From contig NC_073353.2 of assembly GCF_027580225.2 (NCBI RefSeq), forward strand, positions 38,742,001 through 38,806,000: a stretch of DNA of 64,000 nucleotides, given 5' to 3'. Below, in pieces: positions 25,471 to 39,096 of this stretch (position 1 is its first letter; each line of letters starts with the position of its first letter). The stretch comes from Misgurnus anguillicaudatus. Its lineage: Eukaryota; Chordata; Actinopteri; Cypriniformes; Cobitidae. The notes beneath the pieces were generated by a model that was given only the letters and a program-made list of their open reading frames with translations, was not told the origin of the DNA and searched no databases. A program made the position numbers and the translations under genes.

Positions 25471-26332
25471 AACATTTAATGTGAGTTTGTTTGGAAACCT
25501 TTCGGTCAATGACTCTTATCTCCACCCAGGTCACTGAAATGTTTTCCCACCTCGAGTTCACACTCCTAAAGTTTGGCTACGCTGAAAGATACATCCTCCA
25601 CATCAGGATGTTTCTATCTAACAATGAGAACATTTAACATAGATGAGAAACTAAGAAAACTATTGTGGTTTGAGTAATTAGGAAGTAGTGCATGTTAAAG
25701 GTCAACACACAAGAAGGAGTTTGTTTAGATGCACTTGACTTCTACTTACCTGCCAATCAATCAAAAATAATCAAACGGTTTGGGAATTATTTTTCTTTCC
25801 AAACATCAGATTTAAATACAAATTAAGCATAATTGTTCATATTTATTGTGTTTCTAAACGACCGCTCCATTGTAAAAGGACAAAAAAGTGTGCACTGATT
25901 ATACAGCTTTTGTTTTACTTCCCACTTCAAGCCTCTAGTTCTGTAAATGGCAACAAAGGTGCAACAGATCTTCAACTAACAATCAGGAATCAACCTGCCT
26001 GCTTCTGTCAAAAGGACTTTGAAGTTTCAACCTTTAATTTTTTTAACTAATGTTTGCAAATACAGGAAATAAGCAGATGGAGGAGGAACAGAAACACACA
26101 CACATTAAGAACAGAAGGAGGAAGTTACTGCACAAAACAGCTTCAAAGAATGTGATGCAGGAACTCTCAGCCGGTCAACAGACTTTAGATGTGGACACAG
26201 ATAGGAAAGATCAGGGTTATAGTTGTCACACATAATCTCAATAAAACTAATGAAGAGTCAAAATAATGCACAGATACAGAAACTGACCTTTAAAAACAGA
26301 CCTGAAATACCTTGTGAGTAATATCTACTTAA

Positions 26333-26816
26333 AGGAGACATATCATAAAAAAAATGGACTATTTAAGTGCTAAAGGGTCCCCAGTGCTCAGAACATGTGA
26401 AAAAGATCAACCCAGTTACTAAGTTTTGGTAAACCATTCTCTGCAAGCATGTGAAAAATAGCTCATTTATATTTGACCCCCCTTGTGATGGGATCTTATT
26501 AAAGTGATACTGTCCCTTAATCTGCACTATCCAATCACTGCACTGACATTTATTGCAGAGAGAAAGAGAGAGAAAATAATTGACAGCACAATTGAGTTTT
26601 AATTATAACAAACCACCATTATGGTGATCAGTGTTTGCATTATCAGCTCATTTGCATTTTAAAGTACAAACCCCAAAACTGCACATTTTTGAGTTCACTT
26701 AAAAATGTCAATTTTAACATGTTATAATAAATTATCTATATTGTATTTTGAGCTAAAACTTCACCTTTGTACTCTGGATACACCAGATATATTTTACATC
26801 TTAAAATAAGTCTTCT
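26333..26816. repeat. TTAA-flanked MITE (AGGAGACATATCAT end)
   Basis: 484 bp between TTAA at 26329-26332 and 26817-26820, with short inverted ends. Same family as 31825-33080, 49320-49805 (partial) and 62610-63078 (opposite orientation); shared words are GTTTTGGTAAACCATTCTCT and TTTTGAGCTAAAACTTCAC. Confidence 0.8.
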
Positions 26817-26819
26817 TTA

Positions 26820-28485
26820 AAACTAAGAGCTGAAGGTTTGGCTGCTCCAGTTAACATTTAACAGGGATGAGCAAAGACAAACAGAGAGGATGGGTCGTCA
26901 AGGATTTATTTAAACATAAAATAAACATAAATGTTTTATGTGGTGTGCTCATGGTGAGAGGTGTCTCAATAAAGCTGAGAGATTAATGAATAAGTTTGGG
27001 TGTCTGCATGCGCCTCTCTTCTGATCCAAGAGACGGCCACTTTCTTTAGTGACTCAGCATCATCTAAAGTTCATGGAGAGCGAGAGAAGGCCCCGAAACC
27101 TAACCCCAAATCCCACATTCATCCTTACAGGGCCACATGAGTTGTTAGGGCACACCCCTTCCTCTCTCTCAGGCGGTGATAGACAGGATGGGGGTGGAGC
27201 CTATATCAAAGGAGGCGGTGCTTACATCTCAATACTCATAGGAGAAGATGGACCTTTCTTTTTATATTTAATGCAATATTATTTTTATGACTATAATACA
27301 TACAGAGTTTGGCCAATGAGTTGTCTTCTTATAATATTTGTTTAATAATCCTTTCATATATATTTAAAAGCGAATCATTAATCACAATTATTGTTATAAC
27401 TGATGATCCATCATTATCCATTCCACATCATGAAAATTGTTGGTGTAAAAATAGTATTTTAGTGACAGTTTGAAATGAAAACACACAGAGCAAGTATCAG
27501 AGGTCTGCACGTTTCCTGTGAGCGATTGCATGACATGCACATGATCCTGCTAAAGCCGCAAAATAATCTTCATCAGAGTTACTTCACAGCGACAGTTTTC
27601 CTTAATGAAACAAAAACACCACAATTATCTCTTCACAATACCAAACATCTATAACGTCACCCTAAACTCTGTGGCTCAATGTCTAAGAATTCAAGATCAA
27701 TGTTCAATTCTAGACATGTCAATGTGCCACGTTCAGCCGTGAAACCTTTTGTGATGTTTTATGAGTCCAATAAAAATCCAGGGAATTTGGGTTTCATTAA
27801 CATCAGCACACGGTAATGTAGACAAGGTGTTCAGCAGAGATCAAATACACGGCGAATATGTCTCGTCGTGTCAAACCGCACAGTTTCCTGTGTGACACAT
27901 TTACTTCAGTTAAAATAGCATTGTGAAGTGTTGTTAAGTTATGTGAGGGCTTTCCTGTAAAACCTCTTGAGATGGTAAATGCAACGCTGCCAGTGAAGCC
28001 TAAACATTTATACATGGAAAACTCTTACACATTTGAAAAATGTTAAACGCGAAAAATGTATGGCATAAAGATCCAACACGAGTTTTGAGATGGACGTTTA
28101 TCCGAGGATGTGAACTACTTTACAAAAGTTCAGTTCTGAAGAAGACTAACACATGGGGCCTCATTTATAAAATGCTGTGTAGAAAACATCCTTAATTATT
28201 TCTTAAAAGTGTATACGTGTGATTTACAAATTATCTTGAAATTGTTTCAAATCTCTGCATTTAAACTATGCCTAATTAATGTCATCGACATATAAAAGAG
28301 CACCTGTCAATGTTTAAATCTTATTCCAGTAGCAAAAATGGCTAAAAACCTGCAGCAACCAGACAAGCAAAAGTGCCTACGTCTGCTCAGACCCTGATGT
28401 GGCGCTAAGCACTTTTCCACATCATACACAGTTTTTATAAATATGGACTTTTTTGCGTATGCACGCTTTATAAATAAGGCCCCTG
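26820..28485. other. Intergenic, no gene recognised
   Basis: No coding exon, RNA gene or recognisable repeat family could be supported in this stretch. Confidence 0.5.
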
Positions 28486-29065
28486 GTTTCACAGACAAGG
28501 CTTAAGGTCCAAGTTTGAGCTGTATCAACTGAAAATAACTTGCACTGACAGAACTGAAAATATGCCAGTGTCTTTGATTTGTCTCAAGATTCACACCAAT
28601 AACGTCTTTTTCTAAAGGGGGTCGCACACCGACCATGCAGCTCAGCGTCGCGCCCCGTTGAGTCACATCTCGAAGGTATCGTAAACCAGAAGTGCACATT
28701 AAATAGGGCAAGCTTCGTCAGATAGCGTCTACTTCAAAATGCCAAATATACGTTAGCAGCCAATGTTAATTGTTAATGATTTAGGACAAATATGATGTTA
28801 TTAAATGTTTAACTATGTGTGTGGCGCTCTGTGGCGCAACAGGGATATGAGCAACTTTCGTCGTAGCTAGGCGGCGCAGACAGGCGCTGGTGTGCGTATA
28901 CTCATAGAAAGCAATGTGTTCGAGTTTTTTAGAACGGCGCGGCGCTGAGCTGCGCGTCCTGTGTGCGCCCCCCTTTAAGCATGTTTCTAAAAGATGCTTA
29001 AACATCTTAATTTAACTAAGGCTTAGTCCTGCCTTTAGCTAAGCCTTGTCTGTGAAACCAGTCCA
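28485..29065. repeat. Fold-back element (CTGGTTTCACAGACAAGGCTTA), interrupted
   Basis: CTGGTTTCACAGACAAGGCT at the left is mirrored by AGCCTTGTCTGTGAAACCAG at the right. Related to 41553-41752 and 44570-44785. Interrupted by a 360-bp insertion at 28616-28975. The related copy at 44690-44740 shows the uninterrupted sequence. Confidence 0.75.
28616..28975. mobile_element. Nested MITE with 3-bp TAA duplication
   Basis: 360 bp with ends AGGGGGTCGCACAC and GTGTGCGCCCCCCTT, flanked by TAA at 28613-28615 and 28976-28978. A 3-bp T(A/T)A duplication fits the PIF/Harbinger superfamily. Notably CG-rich (GGCGCGGCGCTGAGC), in contrast to its AT-rich host. Confidence 0.65.
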
Positions 29066-29219
29066 AGGTCATCATGTGTGTTCATGTTAGCCTGATGTCT
29101 TTCTGTCATTAACGCAGAAACATATGAAATGAATGTATATAATATAAATATTTTGTATGGAGTGGTTTCCCAAACAGGGTTTAGATTAATCTAAGGCCTT
29201 AGTTATAAACGTACTGCAG

Positions 29220-30213
29220 CCTGATCTCACAAAATAAGTGAAATAGTCACACATTATTTTGGTCAGTTTTGCGTGACATATTTCCATAATTTTATGTGCC
29301 CCTGCCACGATTTTCTTTTTTCGACAGTTTCACGTATTGGTTACTCAACTGTTTTTCCTTTTTCTTACAATTGCCGGTTCGGTTTGGGGTTAGAACAACT
29401 TTCTGTTACATAAAATGACATCTTTACCCAAACCCAACTCTAACCCTAACGTAAGGCGACAATGGTTTAAAAAGCATACGAAAAATAGTATAAACCAGTG
29501 CTTCTCAATTATTTTCTGTCACGCCCCCCCTAGGAAGAAGCAAACATTTCACGCCCCCCCCCAACTCTCTGCCGCGACTGTAAATAGTATAATTTGTCTA
29601 TAAAATTACACATCTGCAACATATTGTATTCTTATTAACATTAAAGAAAACACAAAAAAAAAAAAATCAATCAACTTACAACAAAGAATAACTTTATTAA
29701 CACTGTTTTTTAGTCTGTAACAGTAAAGACTTAAAATGCATCAATTTGCCTGAAATAAAAAAATCAATCCTTATTTACAGTATATTTTTTGACCATTTGA
29801 TACTGAAAAATTAAATGAAATATAATCAATAAATAATAAGAAAAAAACTCAAGCGGCTTATCAGCGTGGTTGGGGTGTAATGTCTTTAAGTGACCGTGCA
29901 AAAAAAATCACTTCCTGAAAAAGTATTTTCCCCCGGGGTCTCGCGCGCCCCCCCCTGGGGGTCCCGCCCCACTATTTGAGAAGCACTGGTATAAACCAAT
30001 ACTTTAAGTCACATCCTAATGCAATAATAGCAAATCTAACCCCAAACCAAAACGACAATTGTTAAAAAAAAGAAAAACAGTTGAGTAACCAAAACGTAAA
30101 ACTGAAAAGAAAGTCATGGCAGGGGCACATAAAATGGTGGAAATATGTGACAATGTCACGCAAAACTGAGCAAAATAATGCCTGACTATTTCACGGAAAT
30201 TTGTGAGATCAGG
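29220..30213. repeat. Fold-back element (CCTGATCTCAC ends), interrupted
   Basis: CCTGATCTCAC at the left, GTGAGATCAGG at the right, with mirrored internal words (TTGGTTACTCAACTG near 29337, CAGTTGAGTAACCAA near 30078). A related copy is at 54602-55122. Interrupted by the hAT-like insertion at 29496-29988. Confidence 0.8.
29496..29988. mobile_element. hAT-like element (CAGTGCTTCTCAA ends), second nested copy
   Basis: 493 bp, same family as 17794-18268 (including GCCCCCCC runs and AAGCGGCTTATCAGCGTG), with an 8-bp duplication GTATAAAC at 29488-29495 and 29989-29996. Inserted into a fold-back element. Confidence 0.9.
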
Positions 30214-31824
30214 TTGCATTGGTGTGCATCTTGAGACAAAACAACGACATTGGTATAAGTTATTTAGTGCAAGATGTTTTCAGTTATATCCATTTTAGGC
30301 TTAAACCCTATGCTCTATATTCATATGAAATAAAAAAGTGTTGATCAGATCAAGTTTGTGTGCTTGTTGGCATGTAATTCACAGGTTTAGTGCTTCCTCT
30401 TGTACTGTTTCTACATCCAGCACATGTTCTCTATTTACTTCATTTACCAAACTTCGGTTTGGTCTGCGATGTTTGCAAAGCTCTGGACGTCACAAGAGGA
30501 AATAGATGAAATTAGTCGAGCATTTCCTGAAGGAAAGCGGAGAAGCAAATGAAAACCATTTAAGGTTTCAGGTTAAAAACGGCATGTCCTCAACATACAG
30601 AAAACCACAAACACATTCCAACTTCAGAGCCTTGACAATCTTATAACAGGCAAGTTCAGACAGGTATTGACGTGCAAGCATCCACGTTTGTCTTGACAGG
30701 CTTTTCTACTCGACATTTAAACCACATGAATCCATTTGTCTGCTTTATCTGCCCTACAGAAGCATCTGGTGTTTGGATAAAACTTTACGTTTTTGTGTCA
30801 TTCCTCATGAAGAAGATTCGATGCACGGTGACCTTGTGAAATATTTGGTACAAGAGGCTTTTGTCTGTGCAGATCTAATAGAGAGAACAGCATTCTTGAG
30901 CTGACAAAAACAGTAACGCAAGCCCACCTTTTTTTTTGTTCACACCCTAATATGGTCAAAGGCTCCAGTTGCAGTGAGATAGTTATGTGCTTACATCAGA
31001 GAGTGAGCTCCAGCGTAAGGAATTCTGGGAAAAATATGTGTGACGTTTATCTGAACACAAGACCGTTCCATTAAACTCCAGTCCTTTACAAAATATACAC
31101 ATACAAGGCCTAAATCAGACTTTGGGTTGTGATTTTGTGGAATAAATGTGTTGACACTGAAAGCAATCTGAAAGCAATTACCAATTTTACCAAATTATTT
31201 CATAAATCAAACCAGAAGTGGGTTAATCTATAAGAAAACAGTAAATGTATTATTGCATGTATGGTTTTGCATTCTCAGGTATGAATCCATTCTGCAGATT
31301 TTTCTTAAAATGAGATGAGAAAAAGTATTGAGCAGCGGTCCACACATTCACAGCGATCTCAGCAAGCAATAGTCATCATTTCACCATCTAGGTTAACTAT
31401 AGACCCGATATGGTCCGGTTATGAGTAACCCACTTCTAGCCAAAATAAACTTGAATTTGGTTACATGAAGTTTTTGCCCAAATAAATTGTGAGATGTCTG
31501 ATATCCTGCAAAGTCAACAGTAATTATAAGCTGTTTGCTTTCCTTTATGTATTGCTTTTATTTAATTTGTTTTTGAGATATGGTTAGAGGTCTCTTCAAT
31601 TTTCACAGACCAAATTTGGCCTGTTTTAGACGTCTGGGCTGTGTTTGGATGACTATTAGATGTATTTTAAACATAAAACTGCTTGCTGTGATGGATCTTA
31701 AGAGCTTATCTTATATCTGTATCAAGAGCTGGACAGACTCTTCAATTCATACGATTGGTGAACGCTTTCTCATGAATAGATTTTATTTGGTTTTTAATGA
31801 TGCTATCAATGTTTGTTTACTTAA
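30214..31824. other. Intergenic, no gene recognised
   Basis: No supportable exon, RNA gene or repeat family; ordinary AT-rich sequence. Confidence 0.5.
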
Positions 31825-33080
31825 ATGGGGCATATAAATCTGACTTTTCCATGTTTAAGTGCTATAATTGACCTATGGCTAAGCCACGCCCCCTTCACTC
31901 ACTCTGACAAAAAAATCAACATTCGGTGATAGGTGCTATGGCAGCTGTCACAGGAGGAGACATTTCACAGGAGGCAAATGATTAATTTTAGATACAAAAA
32001 AACTATATATCAAGTCACCAAAAGGGCCTTAACTATGCATTGGAGGGTTATATTAATAATTTTATTGTTGAGAAGGTCGATGAAAAGCTTCAGCTCCACA
32101 CAAAACTGTACAGGTCACAGTATAAACGCGATATATTGCATCTCATTGCCATTATGATCAAACTAAATAACTTACAGGTCTAAGTTGCATACTTTTTCAG
32201 GACAAGCCTTTTTACCATCGTTACCAAGATTTGTTTGGTGCTACAGTATTTACACAAATAATTCAGCCCAACATTGCTATTACAAATAACATTTGTTATC
32301 TCGGTTATTTACAGATACGTTAATGAAGCTAAGTGACATGATGTACAACGCAGCTAAAAGCTAACGTTAACGTTTTCTAATGTTAGGCTAACGTTATGTT
32401 AGAGATGTTAAAGATAACGTTTAAATACGTTGTTGACTTAGCTTAGAACAGATGTAGACATCCTTGTTTAATTTATCCACGTTTAGTTGGTGTTGTGGTT
32501 TAACCCATGCACACCGTTTGACTATTTTAAACTTAAAATGACAAGAAAAAACATAAAAAAATGAATGAAAATTGACTTACTGCCATGCATTTCAATGGAC
32601 ATGAAAGCAGAGAATGTCTGAGTGTATTGGGTTAGCTAGCGCACTGTGATTGGCTCATCGCATTTGGGGGCGTGGTTTAGCCGTAGGTCAATTGGGTCCA
32701 GTCCTTTAATCAAATGTGAAAATGTGAAAAAGATCAACACAGTAACTTAGTTTTGGTAAACCATTCTCTGCAAGCATGTGAAACAAAAGCTCATTGAAAT
32801 TTGGCTCCCTTTGTGATGTCATAAGGGGATCTTATTATAATAATACCGCCTCTTAATCTGCACTATCCAACCACAACACTGACATTTAGTGCAGAGATCA
32901 TTTGCATTTTAAAAACACACACAAAACGGCACATTTTTGCGTTCACCTAAAAAAATGGCAATTTTAACTTGCTATGATAAATTATCTATATGGTATTTTG
33001 AGCTAAAACTTCACATATGCAGTCTGAGGACACCAAAGATTTATTTAACATATTTGAAAAAGTCTTGTGACATGTCCTCT
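31825..33080. repeat. TTAA-flanked MITE interrupted by an 820-bp element
   Basis: Same family as 26333-26816, between TTAA at 31821-31824 and 33081-33084. The left 45 bp (CATGTTTAAGTGCTATAATT) is separated from the remainder (GGGTCCAGTCC...) by the insertion at 31870-32689. The copy at 62610-63078 shows the joined sequence. Confidence 0.8.
31870..32689. mobile_element. Nested 820-bp element with AATT duplication
   Basis: Ends GACCTATGGCTAAGCCACGC and GCGTGGTTTAGCCGTAGGTC form a 24-bp inverted repeat with two mismatches. The 4-bp AATT is duplicated at 31866-31869 and 32690-32693. No transposase was recognised; the internal open frames look non-coding. The superfamily is not clear from a 4-bp AATT target. 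Confidence 0.75.
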
Positions 33081-33084
33081 TTAA

Positions 33085-34386
33085 AATTATAATAAAGAAA
33101 TGACAGCATAGAAAACACATATGAAACAGACAAACAGGACCTTTAAAGGTTATTGTTTATTGCTATAGTTTGAAAGTCACGTTCTTTCTGATCCCATTTT
33201 TAAACCCTAGTTAGTGTGTAATGTTGCTATAATATCATAAATAATACCTGTAAAATGATAAAGGTCAAAGTTCACTGCCACGCAGTATATTTTCTTTATG
33301 GCCGGTTTGGACTACAGTCCTCTACTTCCTGCTTTAATGACGTCACTAGAACAGTTTTTTGACTAAACTCCGCCCACAGGAATACATCAGTCGCCAGCTA
33401 AGCTAACGGCAAGCTAAGCTAACAGCAAGCTAAGCTGCTATCCAATCACAACACACTAAACAAACTACACAATCAGAACTCGATACGTATTTCTGAAGGA
33501 GGGACTTCATAGAACAAAGAAGACATCGGCACATTTTTAGGACAGTGAAAACAGCGCTACAGATAAGTCAATTGTGTGAAAAATACCGTGTTATTTTTTT
33601 ACACGTGAAACATAAACATATTGTGCACTGTAAACACAACCAAAGCTTCAAAAACACAGAAAGAACGGGAGCTTAAATAATAGTAGGAGCTCAGTGTGTT
33701 ATGAGTGTGGTTATATCGTGAGAAATGACACTGCTGTAGATTGTTGATTAATATTCTGATCTGAAAACAGACTTCATGACTGTTTAGCTCAAAACTCGAT
33801 TGCATAACCAACAGCTTGACCAGACTGCTGTTGTGAAATGTCCTTAGATTTAGGTCAGTACCTCATAACAAAACACAGTACGTGTGCAGGACTCACTTCA
33901 GCTCATTCAGTCAGATGTTAAGGAACTCATTTGGGAAAAACCCCACACTTATTTTCAGGCATTTTAAGATTTTCAGATAGACTTTGATAGACGACGTGTT
34001 TTGGGTTCAGTCACTGAAGGGAATGAACATTATACTGTAGCAGAAATGCTGTCAACACAACTTAAATATGATTAAACCTGAAACATTTATTCATAACAAA
34101 CATGTGTTGATATCTCTCAAACCTGATACAATTTGTTTGCTGCGATGAAAGTTAGAAGAATTCCTGTCATGTTTTTGTGTTGCTATCAGATCATTATAAT
34201 TTTACTGCTTTTCCTGAACATACTACAGCAAGAATAAAAAAATACTGTTGCCATCTCCAGACTCCAAAGAGTGTTCCTAATAATCCTTTAGGTGAGTGTA
34301 TATCAATAGAATGAACTTAAAATGTAACCAGCGGTGATCTCACAGTGTTATTTGCATATTCATGTCACTGATACAGCACGCTCGAA
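33085..34386. other. Intergenic, no gene recognised
   Basis: Contains a short tandem run of AGCTAAGCTAACGGCA-type words at about 33396-33437. No coding exon seen. Confidence 0.5.
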
Positions 34387-34678
34387 CTGATTTTGCCAAG
34401 TGGTTGATGTCCTCAGGGCAAGATATTGTGTTGACCCAAGGACAACATTTTTCTAAATAAAACCTAAACCTACCCCAAACCCCAACCCTAACCAAACCCT
34501 AAAATCAGAGGGACATGATAAGTGAAAAACAATGGTCTAGAAACAGCTAATCCTGGTGGTAAGCTTAAATTTAAAACAAACTATAATCTTATTTCTGAAA
34601 TCTGATTGGTTGATTGAAATGTTGTTCCAGGGTCAACATAATGTTGCCTTGAGGACATCAACCACTTGGCAAAATCAG
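34387..34678. repeat. Fold-back element with about 35-bp arms
   Basis: Left arm starts CTGATTTTGCCAAGTGGTTG at 34387; right arm ends CAACCACTTGGCAAAATCAG at 34678. The arms pair for about 35 bp with one mismatch. The interior has CCTAACC-like words. Confidence 0.8.
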
Positions 34679-34679
34679 G

Positions 34680-35885
34680 AGAGCCGATACGGCACTGCAT
34701 TTAAGACTACAGCCTAAATTTACTTTGAATACGCGAACAATTATCTACTGATGCATTGTGCTGAACACTGATCTCGTGTTTGATATCTTTACGTCCTGAA
34801 TGATGCACTGATGTGAGTTTACTTATAAAGTGAATTTATCATGTGTCTCTGGGCCGATTAAACGCAGTGCAACAAGACAGTCATGTTATTTTTATTTAAG
34901 TTATTTTTGGTGCTCATAAAGTTGCTGTGAGATATTTCACATGATGAGTTTGTCCTTTATTATCTAATCTCTGTATTCCCATGAATATATTCTGGAAAAT
35001 GCAATCAGAAGTATAAACAAGGGTCTTCCCCAGAATCCCCGGAGCGTCCGTGTCCAGATGTTGAGACTAGTGCATGTTTTGTGAAAAGATATTAGTGTAC
35101 TTACATGCTTTTAATTTACCACCCCAGGGAGTTTCTTAACATCCGACTCAGCAGTACTAGTAAAGACTTTAATATACTTTGAATGAGTTTTCACAGTATT
35201 AAGAGTTTCTGACAACTGGCTGACCTTCGATCTGTTGAACACATAATAAGACATTTAAAAGTCAGCATATGTGGTTGGTGATAGCAGCAGTTATTTTGGC
35301 AGACTGCAGTCTCTGTTACTTCCTTTCTTAGTGCTCATTATAGAAACTTTAGTGTTTGGATCTCTGCGTGTGCCTGTTGATCTTCCTGTATTTCTTCTCA
35401 AAATGAATGCTGTGTCTATTTGAGCAAAGGCTGACTGCCCGTATTTGAGGCGGAAGTCACAGTCAAACCAATACTCTTAAAATGTAATGGGCATTTTAGG
35501 CCAAGATTTTTCAGTAGCATATTAAATGACACGCATGAGACATAATGGCCTTCTGAGAGATGTCTACAGAGGAAGCGCTTTTAAATAATGAGTGCCATTT
35601 GAAGAAATTGGTGTTTTTGGAAATACAACAGTTTTTAGTTTTTGGGACGACGTGAGGGAGTAAATAAAGACAATTAAGATGATTCGTGGAAAAATGTTCC
35701 TTTTAAAATAAATATAAGCTTGACTAAAAAGCATCAGTTTGTCAGAGCTGAAAATGAGTTTAGAGGAGATCTGCATTATCTGTGATGCATCTGCCTGCGC
35801 TTACAAGCTGTAGCCGTCACAACACTGGCAGATGGTCTCTCGACACCCGTGGGCCAAAATGCTCACAATCACTGCTCAGTGTGCT
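34680..35885. other. Intergenic, no gene recognised
   Basis: No supportable exon or recognised repeat. Confidence 0.5.
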
Positions 35886-35888
35886 CGA

Positions 35889-36363
<475 letters not shown>

Positions 36364-37020
36364 TCTGTTTTAAAACCTATTGATCTGCCCTGCTGTTCAC
36401 TCCCTGAATAGGCAGCATTTTAACTAAAATTAATTTTTTTATAAAATAATTCAAAACTAACTCAATCTAAATAAACTATAATAAATACATTTCTACATTT
36501 ATCTTCCATTCTTAATGAAAGTCACAAGACACTCTGGTATTGTTGAGAAGTGATGTGGACTTCAGTAAGAAAGGTTTAGATTCAGAATCTATAATGAAAT
36601 GATGCTGTAGTCTAATCACTTTAAACAAACAAGCCCTCATATTCTCTAAACACAATGTGATTTGTTGAACGCAATCTGACGGTCTGTAAAGCAGAATAAT
36701 AAGGACTGTTGTGTGCATGACACACACACACTTACACAAACACTCCAACACACATTTCTTTCTGTTAGCAGTATTGCTATAGAGAATGTGCTGCTATGAA
36801 AGAGAAGATTCATTCTTGGCCAAGTTGAGACATGCATGTCTGAATCTGTTTCACATTCCTTATAGGCAACCGCTGTTATTTATGACCATGATTTTTACTT
36901 CAATCTTGATACTCATCAATGGATATATAAAAAGTCTCTATACTTTTAGACTCCCACCTTACTGTAAAATAAGTGTACATCAAATGTTAATGTGAAGGTG
37001 GTGACAAATAAAAAACACGA

Positions 37021-37420
37021 TACAAGTTTAGTTTAGTTTATTTATTTATTTATTTATATAGCACATTTAAAACAACAGGTGTTAAAGCCAAAGTGCTGTA
37101 CAATAGATAGATACAAAGTTAAGATAAAATAAAAGCTATCCATAATACACCATAATACATAAAACACAAAGTCATAATAATACAAATAAAGACAATAATC
37201 ATTTAAATACTAGACCTGCACATAACACAAATTACTAGATAAAAATATTAAATTCATAACATAAAATAAAAAATATACATAAACAGCCTTAGCAAGACTT
37301 AAAACACAATGAATAAAAATCTTGAGAAAGGATTTAAACACAGAAATGGAAAGAACAGATCTGATCGAGAGATGAAGACTATTAGATTTATACGAAGGGT
37401 GTAATATGACTTATAAATGT
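37021..37420 (+). repeat. Truncated teleost interspersed repeat (ATATAGCACATTTAAA)
   Basis: (TTTA)n then ATATAGCACATTTAAAACAA...AAAGTGCTGTACAA, the start pattern of a common fish retroelement-like repeat. A longer related copy is at 54376-55620. The family could not be named with certainty. Confidence 0.55.
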
Positions 37421-37543
37421 GAGATCAGACAAACTTGATGTGAGTAGCAGCAGGGGTCTGAGAATGTTCTCTGCTGTTTATTTTTAACACGTTTCCTCTC
37501 AGGTGTTGTTATTGTTACCATCTGTGTGGGTAATTTAAACCTG

Positions 37544-37548
<5 letters not shown>

Positions 37549-37594
<46 letters not shown>

Positions 37595-37602
37595 GCACGC
37601 AC
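37549..37602. repeat. (AC)n microsatellite
   Basis: About 25 AC units with GCGC/GCACGC edges. Confidence 0.95.
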
Positions 37603-37727
37603 ACAAAAAACACTTACTCATATTATTATAATTGAATTAGACAAGCATCATCATTACTTGTTTAAACCTGAGTCACATCTAGAGATCAGAATGTCAAAGA
37701 GACTTTAAACAACCAATGTCTAACACC

Positions 37728-38530
37728 TTAACAACACCCAGAACACCATAACAGCTGCAGAGCAACACCATAGAAACCACCCAGAACACCACAACAACTG
37801 CATAGCAACACCCTAGCAACCACCCAGAACACCACAGCAACTGCAATAGCAACACCCTCACAACAGCCCAGAACATCCTGGAAACAGGAATACCAAAACA
37901 ACCACCCAACAATGCATTGGCAATCAACAAAACACCATAACAACTGCATAGCAACACCCTAACAACCACCCAGAACACCACAACAACTGCGTAGCAGCAC
38001 CCTAGCAACTGCCCAGAACACCACAACAACTGCATAGCAACACCCTAGCAACCTACCAGAACACCACAACAACTGCATAGCAACACCCTAGCAACCTCCC
38101 AGAACACCACAACAACTGCATAGTAACACCCTAGCAACTGCCCAGAACACCACAACAACTGCATAGCAACACCCTAGCAACCGGCCAGAACACCACAACA
38201 ACTGCATAGCAACACCCTAGCAACTGCCCAGAATACCACAACAACTGCATAACAACACCCTCACAACAGCCCAGAGCATCCTGGAAACAGGAACTCCAAA
38301 ACAACCACCCAACAATGCCTTGGCAATCAAAAAACACCATAACAACTGCATAGCAACACCCTAACAACACCCAGAACACCATAACAACTGCATAGCAACA
38401 CCCTAGCAACAGCCCAGAACATCTTGAAAGAACGACCAAACAATGTCTTAGCAATCAACACAACTGCATAACAACACCAAGAACACCACAAAAACTGCAT
38501 AACAACACCCTAGCAACCACCCAAAAATAG
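37728..38530. repeat. 43-bp minisatellite with higher-order unit
   Basis: Tandem copies of a 43-bp unit reading CACCCTAGCAACTGCCCAGA followed by ACACCACAACAACTGCATAGCAA (for example, starts at 38041 and 38084). Diverged blocks containing CATCCTGGAAACAGGA recur about 403 bp apart (about 37857 and 38260), giving a larger repeat. Minus-strand open frames through this array are artefacts of the repeat. Confidence 0.9.
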
Positions 38531-39095
38531 CAATGTATATCAATGGTCTATATAACACAGCAGGGTAGAAATGAACAAACACATTGTGACAGGCAAAACC
38601 ACAAAACCACTTGTTCTTCCGAATGTCTACTTGTTGTTGTAAAAGGTGGGTAACCAAATTGAGTTAATTAATAAATAACCAACAAAAAAAACAATGTCCA
38701 GATAATCGAGCATTATGTATTCACTAGAATTTATATGTAATGGATGAGGTCATTTTTGATCATTACAATGACTCAAGCGAACATCAAGTGTGAAAACTGC
38801 TTGTGTGTGTTTCACGAGGTCACTCTCATTGTAAGACCGGATCACAACACACAGCAGCAGGGTGTTAACACACTGATTCAACACAACCAAACAATTGTTG
38901 GAAGTTAGGGGAAGCTGCTGTAGCTTTAAGACTTTTCTTTAAGCATCTTGTTTAAGAGCCTGATGGGTGTGTGAGTCAATTATTTTAATGGGATAAAGAG
39001 AGAAAGAGATTGAGAGAGATCTGTGAACCGCACATATACTGTCTTAAACTTTAACATAAATAATGACACAATCACTGTTCACAGTAGACACACAC
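38531..39095. other. Intergenic, no gene recognised
   Basis: No exon or clear repeat family supported. Confidence 0.5.
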
Positions 39096-39096
39096 A

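Noticed and set aside
34440..34505. CCTAACCC-like words suggesting an internal telomeric repeat
   Set aside because: Irregular and confined to a fold-back element; similar words occur in the 29400 and 54900 fold-back copies.
37694..38657. Minus-strand open frames with repeated LLWCSG/GCCYAVV words
   Set aside because: These follow the 43-bp minisatellite; no start context, splice sites or protein family.
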